DNA of 64,000 nt from RGIG9115 sp045644665. Its GTDB lineage: Bacteria > Bacillota > Clostridia > UBA1381. Shown piece by piece: positions 7,656-17,050 of this stretch. The number at the start of each line of letters is the position of its first letter. Position 1 is the first letter of the stretch. The notes below the pieces were generated by a model, which searched no databases, had not been told where the DNA came from, and worked only from the letters and a program-made list of their open reading frames with translations. The position numbers and the translations under genes are program-made. The stretch covers positions 1 to 64,000 of the forward strand of contig JAZRHH010000033.1 of assembly GCA_045644665.1 (NCBI GenBank), given 5' to 3'.

Positions 7656-10600
7656 TTATTTATTCTCTGTATAGAATCTGTAAAGAATTGTTGCCATTTC
7701 AGCTCTTGTTGTGTTATCCTTAGGATTAATTGTACTTTCAGTTCTACCTGTCATTAATCCACTACCAACTGCATACTGAATTGCAGCTATTGCATATTCT
7801 GAAATCTGGTCTGCATCTGTGTATGAGAGAATGTTTGTATTCTCGCCTACAGATACATCATATCCCTTATTCTTTGCATATCTGTACATGATTGCAGCAA
7901 ACTGCTCACGTGTTATGCTATCATTTGGAGCGAATACCTTGTCTGAGTATCCTGTTACAACACCGTTTTCTGCTGCCCATTCAACTGCGTCTACATAGTA
8001 TAGACCTTCTTCAAGGTCAGCAAATGTTGACATGCTGCCTGCAGGTTTACCTTCTTTTCTCCAAAGAACAGTTACGAGCATTGCACGAGTTACATCCAAA
8101 TCAGGAGCAAATACGCTTTCTGCAACACCAACCATCATGCCGTTGTTAAGAACAAAGTCAACACCCTTATGATACCACATTGTAGGATCAAGGTCTGTAA
8201 AGTCTAGACATGGACAGTTATCTTCTTCTATACCGCGACATTCTTCTACCTTAATCCACTTAGCGTAGAGAGTGAATGACTTGGTAATCGGTGTATTAAA
8301 GTCAAATGGTATTGTAAGAGCTGAATCTTCGTACCATCCATCAAATACATAACCATCACGGCTTGTTACAGGTGCTTCAAGAACCTTTCCTCGCATAACC
8401 TTTGCAGAATCAACTATTATACCGCCGTTTGTATTGAACTTAACAGTATATGTTGGTATTCCGCCGCCACCGCCAACTGGACCTGTTGGCTGTGTAGGCT
8501 CTGAATAATCAACTTCAGGTTGCTGCTCGTTATAAGCAACGAGTACATATTCTGAGAAACGCTTAACTCTGATTTTCAATGTATGGCCTACGTGGTCTAT
8601 GCTTACAATTTTTTCACCGAAGCTATTTTCTATTTCTGTGATAATATCGTTAGCTGTATGTGCACCATCATGTATTCTGTATACACGGTAATCAGTCTTA
8701 CCTCTCATTGATTCAGGTATATTAATTGTTACTGTAAAATAGTCATCTGTTTCAGTGATGATTTCTTTCTTTTGGTCGTATACAATTGTCTGAGTAGCCT
8801 CGTCAACAAACTTGTTAACTGCAGTTGCTACAATTTCAAGAACAACCTTTTCATCAACAGCCTGGTCTTTGTTTTGAATTTTGCTGTCAAGCTCTTCTGA
8901 AAGACCTGTTTCTTCAACCTCAAGCTGTGATTCTGCTTTGAGCACCTGACTGCTGGCTGCAGCTTCTGCATGGTCTTTTTCTGTCATAGCATCTTCACGG
9001 TCGCCTTTAATTTTTTCTGCCTGATGGTCGTTATGGTCAATTATAGCCTTAGGAGTGTGAGACTTAGTTCTCATTGTTTCATGACAGTGTTCACATTCCT
9101 CAACACGCTCTGTTACATCACCCACAACTGTATCTGAAATAAGTTGCATAGAGTGAGCTAGCTTTCCAACTGTAGTTTCGGTAATTTCCGTTGTAGCAGT
9201 TGCATCAGTAAACCTCTTTTGACATACTGCACAGTATGTATGCGCTGCTATACCTTCCTTACGGCAGGTAGGAGCTACTAGTGATTGGTTAACAAGGACG
9301 TGACTTGCTGGTATTGGTGCCTCTTTGTCGTTACCTGTATATTCTTCATTACAGCATGTATATACCTTTACTTTAAGACCGGGTTCTGTACAGGTCTTAT
9401 CTTTAACATGCTTATAAACTGTTTCATTATGAACGTGCTCTAATCTTGCAATGGTAACATTTTCTCTATGGCTGCTGTCACGGGTACATACCTTAACACC
9501 CTGACCTTCTAATTCTTCTGTAGGAGCCTGTGTTACACTTACATTTCCCCATTTATGTCCTAAAGGAGCAATTGTATAATCTGCTGTTGAAAGCTCTGTT
9601 TTCTTATTGTTAGCAAAGTCCTTATTACATACCTTACAGTGATAATGTGCAATAACACCTGCTGTTTCACAAGTAGCAGCCTTTGCAGCTATGGGCTCAA
9701 AATCGTGAGACTTAGAAATTCTATCCTGTTTTGTAATTACAGTATTACAATATGCACACATCCAACCTTCTGACCAACCGTCAGTTTCACATGTTTTTTC
9801 AGTAGGTTCTATACGGATTTTGCTTTCTACACCATTTTCGTCTACGTGGTTTTTCTTGTTATATGAGGTTTCAATATGGGTTGCATCACCTTTACCGTTA
9901 GCATTTCTGTAACGATTACCGCAAGTAGAACACTTGTAGTGCTTTACTGTACCCTTTACTGTACATGTACCCTCACTCTTTGGAACCTCTGTTAAGTTAT
10001 GACCTGTAGCAGGAATAACTATTGGGTCGTCTACAGGCTGACCGCACTCACAGTAATTCTGCTTTGAACCCGGTGTTTCACATGTTGCAGGAGTGATTAC
10101 TGCAAGTTCCTCATTTACTGCACATGTATGTGAAGGCTCGAGCTGAGGGATAATTTGTGTTTCTGTTGTTCCACATCCTCTTTGACAGGTTCTTTCAAGA
10201 AGACCTGTTGAGCTTTCTGTTGCAGCTGTTACTTCGTTCCATGGTCCAAAGTTATGTCCCAAAGCCGCAATGTCAACCTGTGGAATTTCGTATGAACAAT
10301 TTTCACAGTGCTTTCCTTCTGTTTTACCTGCCACTGTACATGTAGCTGCAATTGCAGAATCTATAACTATAGAGTGTCCTGTAGCAGGTATAATACCGCC
10401 ACCTGTTTTATGTCCGCAGACTGAACACTCTGTTCCTGAATTGTAGCCGTCCATTGTACATGTTGCGGCACGGCCTACAAATGGAACATTTGCATGTCCG
10501 TTTGCCGGTATGTCAAAAGATGCAGCCGGAGAACCTACAGCTGTTGGTCCCGGTTCTGCTGTGTTAAAGTCACCTTTACAGAGAGTACATACCCAGTGAG

Positions 10601-11588
10601 CTGTGAGACCCTTCGCTGTACATGTAGGTGCAATACCTGCAACTACTACAGTAGCAAATGATCCATCGCTGTTCTTATGTTTCAAGGTTGCAATCGATTG
10701 TGGTTCGTATGTACCGTTAATTCCACAGTCATAACCATTATGTTCAAAACCATGTGACGGACAATCGTAGCCTATGTGGGATTGACAAATTACGCCCTCT
10801 GTAGTACCCGGAGTTGTACATGTTGCAGGAACAGCCGGAATTACTCTGAGCACATGGTCTACTGCTGCAGATACAATGTGTGAAGAGCCGCCTTCGAATT
10901 CTACAACACGATGTACACCGCCTGCAAATGTAACAGTTGTACTACCTTCCATAGAAACAGTAACCTTATGATATCCGTCAGTATTATACTTGATAGCGCT
11001 GTCAAGAGTAAACGCTATATCATTTAAAACGGTTGAGTTCTCACTTACAAGGTCAGCAACTGTAAGATTATTAATATTGTTATATGTAATAGTTACAGTC
11101 TTATCACCCTGAGCATTTGTACCAAACACTCTTGCACCTGCTTCATAAAATGCAGGATTGTTAATTGAACCCGCTGTTTCAAGGGAGCTTTGCTCAGCAA
11201 CCGCTTGTGCAGGGTATGTTATAGTAACTGCAACGTTTGTATTAACAGTTCCGGAATAAAATTCCGCCTCTGCCTGTGCATCACCCAAAACAAGTGAAAT
11301 AATTGGCTTGTTAAACAAGCTTCTTACAGGCTCCATATCAAGCTCAGCCAGGTAGTCTACGCCTGCAGCCACTCCTGACTCCTTTGCTGTAAGTAATTTA
11401 AGACCATCAGCACTGTAAGCCTGGTCCCCTGTTTTCTTTGCAGAAACCTTTACAGCAAGTGTGCCCATATCAAACGTTTCAGGAACGCTATATCTGGTAA
11501 GCATCTCACTCATAGTCGCTGCAGATGCTGTTGTAAACATTGATGTGAGCATCACAAATGCCAAAACAGCACTTACAAGTTTCTTCAT
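7656..11588 (-). CDS. Secreted surface protein: Cys-pair repeats, InlB-type repeat, three SLH domains
   Basis: Cell-wall surface protein of 1310 residues. In order: signal peptide (KKLVSAVLAFVMLTSMFTTASA); a beta-rich N-terminal region of about 210 residues with no family I recognise; about ten imperfect repeats (roughly 245-860) built on ATC..G....C..C with IPATGH-like ends; a charged Glu/Lys-rich segment; a Gly-rich linker PTGPVGGGGG; one InlB/Listeria-Bacteroides beta repeat (about 1044-1110, YTVKFNTNGG to LYAKW); and three S-layer homology domains (about 1125-1310), each with the TRA/TRE motif. SLH domains bind pyruvylated wall polysaccharide, so the repeats should project outward. Function is unknown; adhesion is a guess. 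It has its own consensus promoter and a good RBS (AAGGAG). Confidence 0.85.
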   Translation of the reverse strand: MKKLVSAVLAFVMLTSMFTTASAATMSEMLTRYSVPETFDMGTLAVKVSAKKTGDQAYSADGLKLLTAKESGVAAGVDYLAELDMEPVRSLFNKPIISLVLGDAQAEAEFYSGTVNTNVAVTITYPAQAVAEQSSLETAGSINNPAFYEAGARVFGTNAQGDKTVTITYNNINNLTVADLVSENSTVLNDIAFTLDSAIKYNTDGYHKVTVSMEGSTTVTFAGGVHRVVEFEGGSSHIVSAAVDHVLRVIPAVPATCTTPGTTEGVICQSHIGYDCPSHGFEHNGYDCGINGTYEPQSIATLKHKNSDGSFATVVVAGIAPTCTAKGLTAHWVCTLCKGDFNTAEPGPTAVGSPAASFDIPANGHANVPFVGRAATCTMDGYNSGTECSVCGHKTGGGIIPATGHSIVIDSAIAATCTVAGKTEGKHCENCSYEIPQVDIAALGHNFGPWNEVTAATESSTGLLERTCQRGCGTTETQIIPQLEPSHTCAVNEELAVITPATCETPGSKQNYCECGQPVDDPIVIPATGHNLTEVPKSEGTCTVKGTVKHYKCSTCGNRYRNANGKGDATHIETSYNKKNHVDENGVESKIRIEPTEKTCETDGWSEGWMCAYCNTVITKQDRISKSHDFEPIAAKAATCETAGVIAHYHCKVCNKDFANNKKTELSTADYTIAPLGHKWGNVSVTQAPTEELEGQGVKVCTRDSSHRENVTIARLEHVHNETVYKHVKDKTCTEPGLKVKVYTCCNEEYTGNDKEAPIPASHVLVNQSLVAPTCRKEGIAAHTYCAVCQKRFTDATATTEITETTVGKLAHSMQLISDTVVGDVTERVEECEHCHETMRTKSHTPKAIIDHNDHQAEKIKGDREDAMTEKDHAEAAASSQVLKAESQLEVEETGLSEELDSKIQNKDQAVDEKVVLEIVATAVNKFVDEATQTIVYDQKKEIITETDDYFTVTINIPESMRGKTDYRVYRIHDGAHTANDIITEIENSFGEKIVSIDHVGHTLKIRVKRFSEYVLVAYNEQQPEVDYSEPTQPTGPVGGGGGIPTYTVKFNTNGGIIVDSAKVMRGKVLEAPVTSRDGYVFDGWYEDSALTIPFDFNTPITKSFTLYAKWIKVEECRGIEEDNCPCLDFTDLDPTMWYHKGVDFVLNNGMMVGVAESVFAPDLDVTRAMLVTVLWRKEGKPAGSMSTFADLEEGLYYVDAVEWAAENGVVTGYSDKVFAPNDSITREQFAAIMYRYAKNKGYDVSVGENTNILSYTDADQISEYAIAAIQYAVGSGLMTGRTESTINPKDNTTRAEMATILYRFYTENK

Positions 11589-11639
11589 TACAAATCACTC
11601 CTTAATGTTTGCGAAAAACAAATATATATAGTTAGGTAA

Positions 11640-11668
11640 ATTATACATCTTTTTAACCAAAATGTCAA
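11640..11668 (-). promoter_or_regulatory. Consensus promoter of the SLH surface-protein gene
   Basis: Reading the minus strand, TTGACA (11668-11663) and TATAAT (11645-11640) are separated by exactly 17 bases. Both hexamers are perfect, suggesting strong vegetative expression. The start codon is about 50 bases downstream. Confidence 0.85.
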
Positions 11669-11822
11669 TACGTTTTTTTATACAAAGTTACTTTATTTTT
11701 TCAGCAATATTGATGAAAACAATCCCCCACCTGAATTGTGATGGTAAAATATTTTTTTACAACTATTTTATATATTGACAAAAACAACATAACCAAAAGA
11801 CTTTTTTTGTTACAAATGTATA

Positions 11823-11851
11823 TTGAAAATAATACCCCGTCATGATATCAT
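11823..11851 (+). promoter_or_regulatory. Promoter of the NhaC-type antiporter gene
   Basis: TTGAAA (11823-11828), a 17-base spacer and TATCAT (11846-11851) lie 37 bases before the ATG. A TTGACA at 11775 has no matching -10 box. The rest of the divergent intergenic region (11589-11887) is AT-rich with nothing else recognisable. Confidence 0.65.
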
Positions 11852-11887
11852 TTTTCTAAGTATATTTAGAAAAGAGGTTTTTGACTT

Positions 11888-13600
11888 ATGCACAAAAAGA
11901 CAAAAAAACTGTTTGGCTGCATGATTATTGCAATGCTTATGTTTGCGTATATGCTGCCTTTCGCAGTTCATGCAACAGGTGAAAATGCAGCAGCTGACGT
12001 ACAGGCTGTAGAGATTGCCGACACAACAGCGGCTGAGGACACTGCAGTAGCTGTGGAAGCCGAAGAAGTGGCAGCAGAAACGGAGGAAGAAGAACCTGCA
12101 AGTAAATACTATGCTACATGGCTATCGCTTCTCCCACCAATTATTGCAATAGTTCTTGCACTTATTACAAAAGAGGTATACACCTCCCTGTTTGTAGGAA
12201 TTATATCAGGAGCACTTATAAGCTCTGATTTTAATCTTATTAACACACTTACTTCTATTTTCTCACAAATGACCGCAAAGCTTGGAGATTCATGGAATAT
12301 AGGTATTCTTATTTTCCTTGTAATCCTTGGAATTATGGTTTCCATAATGAACAAAGCAGGCGGCTCTGCTGCATACGGAAAATGGGCAAGTAAAAAAATC
12401 AAATCAAAGACAGGCGCAATGCTCTCTACAGTTGCACTTGGCGTACTTATATTTGTAGACGACTATTTTAACTGCTTAACTGTCGGCAGCGTTATGAAAC
12501 CTGTAACAGATAAGTTTAAGATTTCAAGAGCAAAACTTGCATATATCATTGATGCAACAGCAGCTCCTATTTGTATTATAGCTCCTATTTCTTCATGGGC
12601 TGCAGCTGTTACTTCTTCAACAGAGGGCACAGCAATTGATGGCTTTAAGATGTTTATTCAAGCTATTCCTTATAACTTCTACGCACTTCTTACAATATTC
12701 ATGCTTATTATGCTCGCAGTGATGAAGTTTGATTTTGGCTCAATGAAAAAGATGGAAAAGCTTGCAGAGGGCGGTGACCTTTTTGGAGGTCTTGATAAGG
12801 AAGTGGCTGATGAAACAAAGGTTTCTTCAAAAGGAAGAGTATTTGACCTTATAATCCCTGTTGCTGTACTTATCATAAGCTGCATTATAGCTATGGTTTA
12901 CACCGGCGGATTCTTTGAAGGCGAGTCATTTGTTACAGCTTTTGCAAACTGTGACGCGTCTGTTGGTCTTGTACTTGGCTCATTCGTTGCACTTGTTATT
13001 ACATTCCTTTTGTATATACCAAGAAAAGTAATTTCATTCAAGGAATTTGCAAGTAGCATTCCTGAAGGCTTTAAGGCAATGGTTGCTCCAATTCTTATCC
13101 TTACATTTGCATGGACACTAAGCGGCTTCTGCCGTGACAGCCTTGGCGCTGGCGAGTTTGTTTCTGCCTTTGTTGAAGGTCATGCAGCAGCAAGCGCTCT
13201 ACTCCCTGCAATCATGTTCCTAATCGCACTTGGTCTTGCATTTGCAACAGGAACAAGCTGGGGAACATTTGGTATTTTAATACCAATTATAATTGCTATA
13301 TTCCCTGAAATGAGCGAAATTCTTGTAATAAGCATTTCAGCTTCTCTTGCAGGCGCTGTATGCGGAGACCATATTTCTCCAATATCTGATACAACAATTA
13401 TGGCATCTGCCGGTGCAGAGTGCAATCACATTCAACACGTTTCAACCCAAATCCCTTATGCACTTACAGTTGCAGCTGTATCATTTGTAAGCTATGTACT
13501 TGCAGGATTTGTTCAGAATGTATTTATTGTACTTCCAATTGCATTCATACTTATGTTTGCTACACTTGTTGTAATTAAAAAGTTATCAGCTAACAGATAA
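11888..13600 (+). CDS. NhaC-family Na+/H+ antiporter with N-terminal signal sequence and acidic extension
   Basis: Multi-pass antiporter of the NhaC family. Conserved stretches include FVDDYFNCLTVGSVMKP, DATAAPICIIAPISSWAA, GTSWGTFGILIPI and GDHISPISDTTIM. At 570 residues it is longer than usual. The extra part is N-terminal: a signal-peptide-like segment (LFGCMIIAMLMFAYMLPFAVHA) followed by about 50 residues of Ala/Glu/Asp-rich sequence before the first conserved helix at about residue 80. The start ATG has a GAGG RBS 11 bases upstream. It may act with the sodium-type V-ATPase nearby in sodium and pH balance, but the substrate (sodium/proton or an organic acid such as malate/lactate) cannot be told from sequence. 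Confidence 0.85.
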   Translation: MHKKTKKLFGCMIIAMLMFAYMLPFAVHATGENAAADVQAVEIADTTAAEDTAVAVEAEEVAAETEEEEPASKYYATWLSLLPPIIAIVLALITKEVYTSLFVGIISGALISSDFNLINTLTSIFSQMTAKLGDSWNIGILIFLVILGIMVSIMNKAGGSAAYGKWASKKIKSKTGAMLSTVALGVLIFVDDYFNCLTVGSVMKPVTDKFKISRAKLAYIIDATAAPICIIAPISSWAAAVTSSTEGTAIDGFKMFIQAIPYNFYALLTIFMLIMLAVMKFDFGSMKKMEKLAEGGDLFGGLDKEVADETKVSSKGRVFDLIIPVAVLIISCIIAMVYTGGFFEGESFVTAFANCDASVGLVLGSFVALVITFLLYIPRKVISFKEFASSIPEGFKAMVAPILILTFAWTLSGFCRDSLGAGEFVSAFVEGHAAASALLPAIMFLIALGLAFATGTSWGTFGILIPIIIAIFPEMSEILVISISASLAGAVCGDHISPISDTTIMASAGAECNHIQHVSTQIPYALTVAAVSFVSYVLAGFVQNVFIVLPIAFILMFATLVVIKKLSANR

Positions 13601-13607
13601 AATTTCC

Positions 13608-13647
13608 AAAATACCATGCAGGATATGTTCTTGCATGGTATTTTTTT
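13608..13647 (+). terminator. Terminator of the antiporter gene
   Basis: Perfect stem AAAATACCATGCA (13608-13620) / TGCATGGTATTTT with an 11-base loop, running into a 7-T tract. Confidence 0.88.
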
Positions 13648-13676
13648 GTATAAAATACCTTAATTTACGTTTTTTG

Positions 13677-13705
13677 TTGAAATCTATCAACTTTTATGAT
13701 ATAAT
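13677..13705 (+). promoter_or_regulatory. Promoter of the nfnA-nfnB-cysteine-synthase operon
   Basis: TTGAAA (13677-13682) and TATAAT (13700-13705) are spaced by 17 bases and lie 31 bases before the ATG of nfnA. An in-frame upstream extension of the nfnA frame would start before this promoter, which argues against it. Confidence 0.75.
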
Positions 13706-13736
13706 TTCTCTTATGTTCATAGTGGAGGTAAAAGTA

Positions 13737-14576
13737 ATGAGCTATAAAATCGTGAACAAAAAGTCACTTACAAGCCAAATATTTTTGATGGAAATTTCAG
13801 CTCCCATGGTAGCTGCAAAAGCAGAGCCTGGGCAGTTTATAATACTCAGAACAAATGAAAAAGGCGAGCGAGTTCCATTTACAATTGCAGATTTTGACCG
13901 CGAAAAAGGAACTGTTACAATTATTGTTCAGGTAGTCGGCAAAACAACACACGACCTTGAAAAGTACGAGATAGGTATGGAAATCCTGGACTTTGCAGGT
14001 CCTCTTGGTATGCCAACAAACCTTGAGGGCAAAAAAAAGGTGGCTGTAATTGGCGGAGGCCTTGGCACAGCCATTGCATATCCACAGGCAAAAAAGCTTA
14101 ATGCTTTAGGCGCAGAGGTACATCTTATTGCAGGTTTCAGAAGCACTGATTTTATCATTCTTGAGGACGAGCTAAAGGCTGTATCAGAGAAGCTTATTAT
14201 AACAACAGATGACGGCTCCAACGGCACAAAAGGCTTTGTGACCGATATGCTAAAAAATCTCCTTGACAGCGGAGAAAAATATGACGAGGTAATTGCAATT
14301 GGTCCTCTTATGATGATGCGAGCTGTTTGTAACCTTACAAAAGAGTATAATGTTCCCACAACTGTGAGCATGAACCCTGTCATGATAGACGGCACAGGAA
14401 TGTGCGGAGGCTGCCGGGTAATTGTAGGCGGAGAAACAAAATTTGCCTGTGTGGACGGTCCTGACTTTGACGGGCATCTTATTGACTGGGACGTTGCACT
14501 AAACAGACAGCGTATGTTTAAAAAGCATGAAGAACACTCCTTTGCCAAAGGGAATTGCAAACTTTCAGGAAACTAA
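13737..14576 (+). CDS. nfnA: NfnA: FAD/NAD-binding subunit of NADH-dependent ferredoxin:NADP+ oxidoreductase
   Basis: Small subunit of the electron-bifurcating transhydrogenase that couples NADPH, NAD+ and ferredoxin. The 279 residues hold an FAD-binding barrel with RVPFTIADFD, an NAD domain with VAVIGGGLGTAIAYP, and a C-terminal [2Fe-2S] motif (DGTGMCGGC, then FACVDGPDFDGH) like dihydroorotate dehydrogenase electron-transfer subunits. The longer open frame from 13635 precedes the promoter; the ATG at 13737 has GGAGG 10 bases upstream and is preferred. The adjacent large subunit makes the NfnAB call firm; alone it could be called a sulfide dehydrogenase subunit. Confidence 0.9.
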   Translation: MSYKIVNKKSLTSQIFLMEISAPMVAAKAEPGQFIILRTNEKGERVPFTIADFDREKGTVTIIVQVVGKTTHDLEKYEIGMEILDFAGPLGMPTNLEGKKKVAVIGGGLGTAIAYPQAKKLNALGAEVHLIAGFRSTDFIILEDELKAVSEKLIITTDDGSNGTKGFVTDMLKNLLDSGEKYDEVIAIGPLMMMRAVCNLTKEYNVPTTVSMNPVMIDGTGMCGGCRVIVGGETKFACVDGPDFDGHLIDWDVALNRQRMFKKHEEHSFAKGNCKLSGN

Positions 14577-14593
14577 ACAGGAGGAAATATAAA

Positions 14594-15991
14594 ATGGTTA
14601 ATAATAGTCTTAAAAAAACTCCTATGCCGGAGCAAGCTCCTTGCGTACGTAACAAGAATTTTCTTGAGGTTGCAACAGGATACACAGAGGAAATGGCAAT
14701 AAATGAGGCAAAAAGATGTCTTAACTGTAAGCACAAGCCTTGCATGTCCGGATGTCCGGTACAGGTAAAAATTCCGGAATTCATTTCACACATTGCAGAG
14801 GGCAACTTTGAAGCGGCATACGAAAAAGTAAAGGAAACAAACTCACTCCCCGCTGTTTGCGGCAGAGTTTGTCCACAGGAAAGACAATGCGAGTCTAAAT
14901 GCGTTAGAGCAATAAAGGGCGAAAGCGTAGCTATCGGAAGACTGGAACGCTTTGTAGCTGATATGCATATGAAGAATATGGAAGCACTAAACCAAACACC
15001 ATGCCAAAATGGAAAAAAGGTTGCTGTTGTAGGCTCAGGTCCGTCAGGTCTTAGTGCGGCAGGCGACCTTGCAAAAAAAGGATATGATGTTACAATTTTT
15101 GAAGCCTTTCATGAAGCCGGCGGAGTGCTTATGTACGGAATACCGGAATTCAGACTTCCGAAAGAAATAGTAAAAAAGGAAGTTGAGGAACTAAAATCCT
15201 TAGGTGTAAAAATTGAAACAAATGTAGTAATTGGAAAAACGATACTCCTTGATGAACTTATGGAGAACTACGGCTTTGACGCTGTATATATAGGCACAGG
15301 TGCAGGTCTTCCCTCTTTTATGGGTATTGAGGGAGAAAACCTGAATGGTGTTTATTCTGCCAACGAATTTTTAACAAGAATTAATCTTATGAAAGGCTAC
15401 AAATTCCCGGAATACGACACGCCTGTTTATATAGGCAAGAATGTGGCAGTATTCGGCGGTGGAAACGTTGCCATGGATGCGGCAAGATGTGCTAAACGAC
15501 TTGGTGCAGAAAATGTTTATATAATCTACAGACGAGACAAGGAAGAGCTTCCTGCAAGAAGTGAAGAGGTTGAGCATGCCGAGGAAGAGGGAATTATTTT
15601 TAAATTCCTTGAAAGTCCTGTAAAATTTATTGGGAATAACGAAGGATGGCTCACAGCAGTAGAAGCTGTTAAAATGGAGCTTGGTGAAGCTGATGCAAGC
15701 GGCAGACGAAGACCTGTAATAATACCAAATTCTGAACATACAATAGAAATTGATACAGCAATTATTGCCATAGGTCAAACACCAAACCCACTTATTAAAA
15801 AGACTACACCTGACCTTGAAACAAATAAAAGAGGATGTATAGTAGCAGACGAAGCTACCGGCAAAACAAGTAAAGCGCATGTATATGCAGGGGGCGATAC
15901 AGTAACAGGTGCCGCTACAGTAATACTTGCCATGGGAGCCGGAAAAGCGGCTGCAGAGGCAATCGATAAGGAATTGAGTGGTGAAATATGA
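14594..15991 (+). CDS. nfnB: NfnB: large subunit of NADH-dependent ferredoxin:NADP+ oxidoreductase (GltD-like)
   Basis: Large subunit of the transhydrogenase, 465 residues as in NfnB of clostridia. The N-terminus carries two Cys clusters (CLNCKHKPCMSGCP and CGRVCPQERQCESKC) for [4Fe-4S] centres. Next come an FAD site VAVVGSGPSGLSAAGDLA and an NADPH site VAVFGGGNVAMDAAR. No glutamate synthase large subunit is nearby, and the partner is NfnA, so this is not a GltBD component. The start at 14594 follows AGGAGG; the frame also opens earlier inside nfnA. It overlaps the next gene by 4 bases (ATGA). Confidence 0.92.
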   Translation: MVNNSLKKTPMPEQAPCVRNKNFLEVATGYTEEMAINEAKRCLNCKHKPCMSGCPVQVKIPEFISHIAEGNFEAAYEKVKETNSLPAVCGRVCPQERQCESKCVRAIKGESVAIGRLERFVADMHMKNMEALNQTPCQNGKKVAVVGSGPSGLSAAGDLAKKGYDVTIFEAFHEAGGVLMYGIPEFRLPKEIVKKEVEELKSLGVKIETNVVIGKTILLDELMENYGFDAVYIGTGAGLPSFMGIEGENLNGVYSANEFLTRINLMKGYKFPEYDTPVYIGKNVAVFGGGNVAMDAARCAKRLGAENVYIIYRRDKEELPARSEEVEHAEEEGIIFKFLESPVKFIGNNEGWLTAVEAVKMELGEADASGRRRPVIIPNSEHTIEIDTAIIAIGQTPNPLIKKTTPDLETNKRGCIVADEATGKTSKAHVYAGGDTVTGAATVILAMGAGKAAAEAIDKELSGEI

Positions 15992-16914
15992 TATATAATA
16001 ATATTCTTGATGCTATAGGCGGCACTCCTATAATAAGGCTTAATCGTATAGTTCCTGAAAACTGTGCAGATATTTATGTTAAATTTGAGGGACTTAACGT
16101 AGGCGGCTCAATTAAAACAAGGACTGCCTATAACATGATTTGCAAGGCTGAAGAGGATGGACTGATAAATAAGGACACCATAATTGTTGAGCCAACAAGC
16201 GGCAATCAGGGGATTGGTCTTGCGCTGGTTGGAGCTGTTAGAGGCTATAAAACAAAAATTATAATGCCTGACTCTGTAAGTGAAGAACGCAGAAAGCTGG
16301 TACGTCACTATGGAGCAGAGGTTATACTTGTGCACGATGCAGGAAATATCGGAGCATGTATAGAGGAATGTCTTGAAACGGCAGTAAGAATGAAAGAAGA
16401 AAACCCTAACGTATTTATTCCACAGCAATTTGAAAATCCTGCAAACCCGGAAATTCAAAGAAAGCAAACAGCCGGTGAAATCTTAAAAGACATTCCCGGA
16501 GAAATCCACGGCTTTTGTTCCGGAATTGGTACAGGCGGAACAATTACAGGAATAGGTGAAGTGTTAAAAGAAGCAAACCCAAGCATGACCATATGGGCTG
16601 TTGAGCCGGAGGATGCTGCAATACTCTCCGGAGGCTCAATTGGAACACATCTTCAAATGGGTATCGGCGACGGAATAATACCTGCTATTTTAAACCGTGA
16701 CATAATTGACGACATTTGCATTATAAAAGACGAAGAAGCAATTTCAACATCTAAAACGCTTGCCTCACAGGAGGGTATTATGTGCGGAATTTCAAGCGGC
16801 ACAAATGTTGCGGCTGCAATAAAACTTGCTAAAAAGCTTGGAAGCGGAAAAACAGTGGTTACTGTACTCCCTGACACAGCAGAGAGATATTTTTCTACAC
16901 CGCTTTTTGACTAA
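15988..16914 (+). CDS. Cysteine-synthase-family PLP enzyme with altered active-site motifs
   Basis: Fold type II PLP enzyme of the CysK/CysM family, 308 residues. The PLP lysine lies in GGSIKTRTAYNM, where CysK normally has PGSxKDR. The substrate loop reads TSGNQGIGLA instead of TSGNTGI. The phosphate-binding loop GTGGTITG and the late PDTAERYFST block are normal. It is translationally coupled to nfnB (ATGA overlap), an unusual pairing. O-acetylserine sulfhydrylase is the default reading, but the Thr-to-Gln change sits in the loop that contacts the carboxylate of the aminoacrylate intermediate, so a related beta-replacement reaction is possible. Confidence 0.8.
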   Translation: MIYNNILDAIGGTPIIRLNRIVPENCADIYVKFEGLNVGGSIKTRTAYNMICKAEEDGLINKDTIIVEPTSGNQGIGLALVGAVRGYKTKIIMPDSVSEERRKLVRHYGAEVILVHDAGNIGACIEECLETAVRMKEENPNVFIPQQFENPANPEIQRKQTAGEILKDIPGEIHGFCSGIGTGGTITGIGEVLKEANPSMTIWAVEPEDAAILSGGSIGTHLQMGIGDGIIPAILNRDIIDDICIIKDEEAISTSKTLASQEGIMCGISSGTNVAAAIKLAKKLGSGKTVVTVLPDTAERYFSTPLFD

Positions 16915-16921
16915 AAAATTT

Positions 16922-16962
16922 CAAGTTGTTGGTTTTGCACCAAACCAACAACTTGTTTTTTT
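16922..16962 (+). terminator. Terminator of the nfnAB operon
   Basis: Perfect 14-bp stem CAAGTTGTTGGTTT (16922-16935) / AAACCAACAACTTG (16942-16955), 6-base loop, then a 7-T run. Confidence 0.9.
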
Positions 16963-16999
16963 ATTTTTTTAAAAATTTCAATAAATTACATTTTTATTA

Positions 17000-17028
17000 T
17001 TGACATAACACTTATCTTGTGTTATAAT
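17000..17028 (+). promoter_or_regulatory. Consensus promoter of tRNA-Gln
   Basis: Perfect TTGACA (17000-17005) and TATAAT (17023-17028) with a 17-base spacer, 22 bases before the mature tRNA. Confidence 0.9.
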
Positions 17029-17050
17029 TGTTTTCGTTGCAGATAGACAT

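Noticed and set aside
9000..10900. CRISPR array or DNA tandem repeat in the repeat-rich gene
   Set aside because: The repeats are protein-level with variable length and diverged DNA; there are no constant direct repeats with unique spacers.
13928..14560. 210-residue minus-strand ORF inside nfnA
   Set aside because: Lies opposite a well-supported gene with all its motifs; no RBS, low-complexity Ser/Pro composition.
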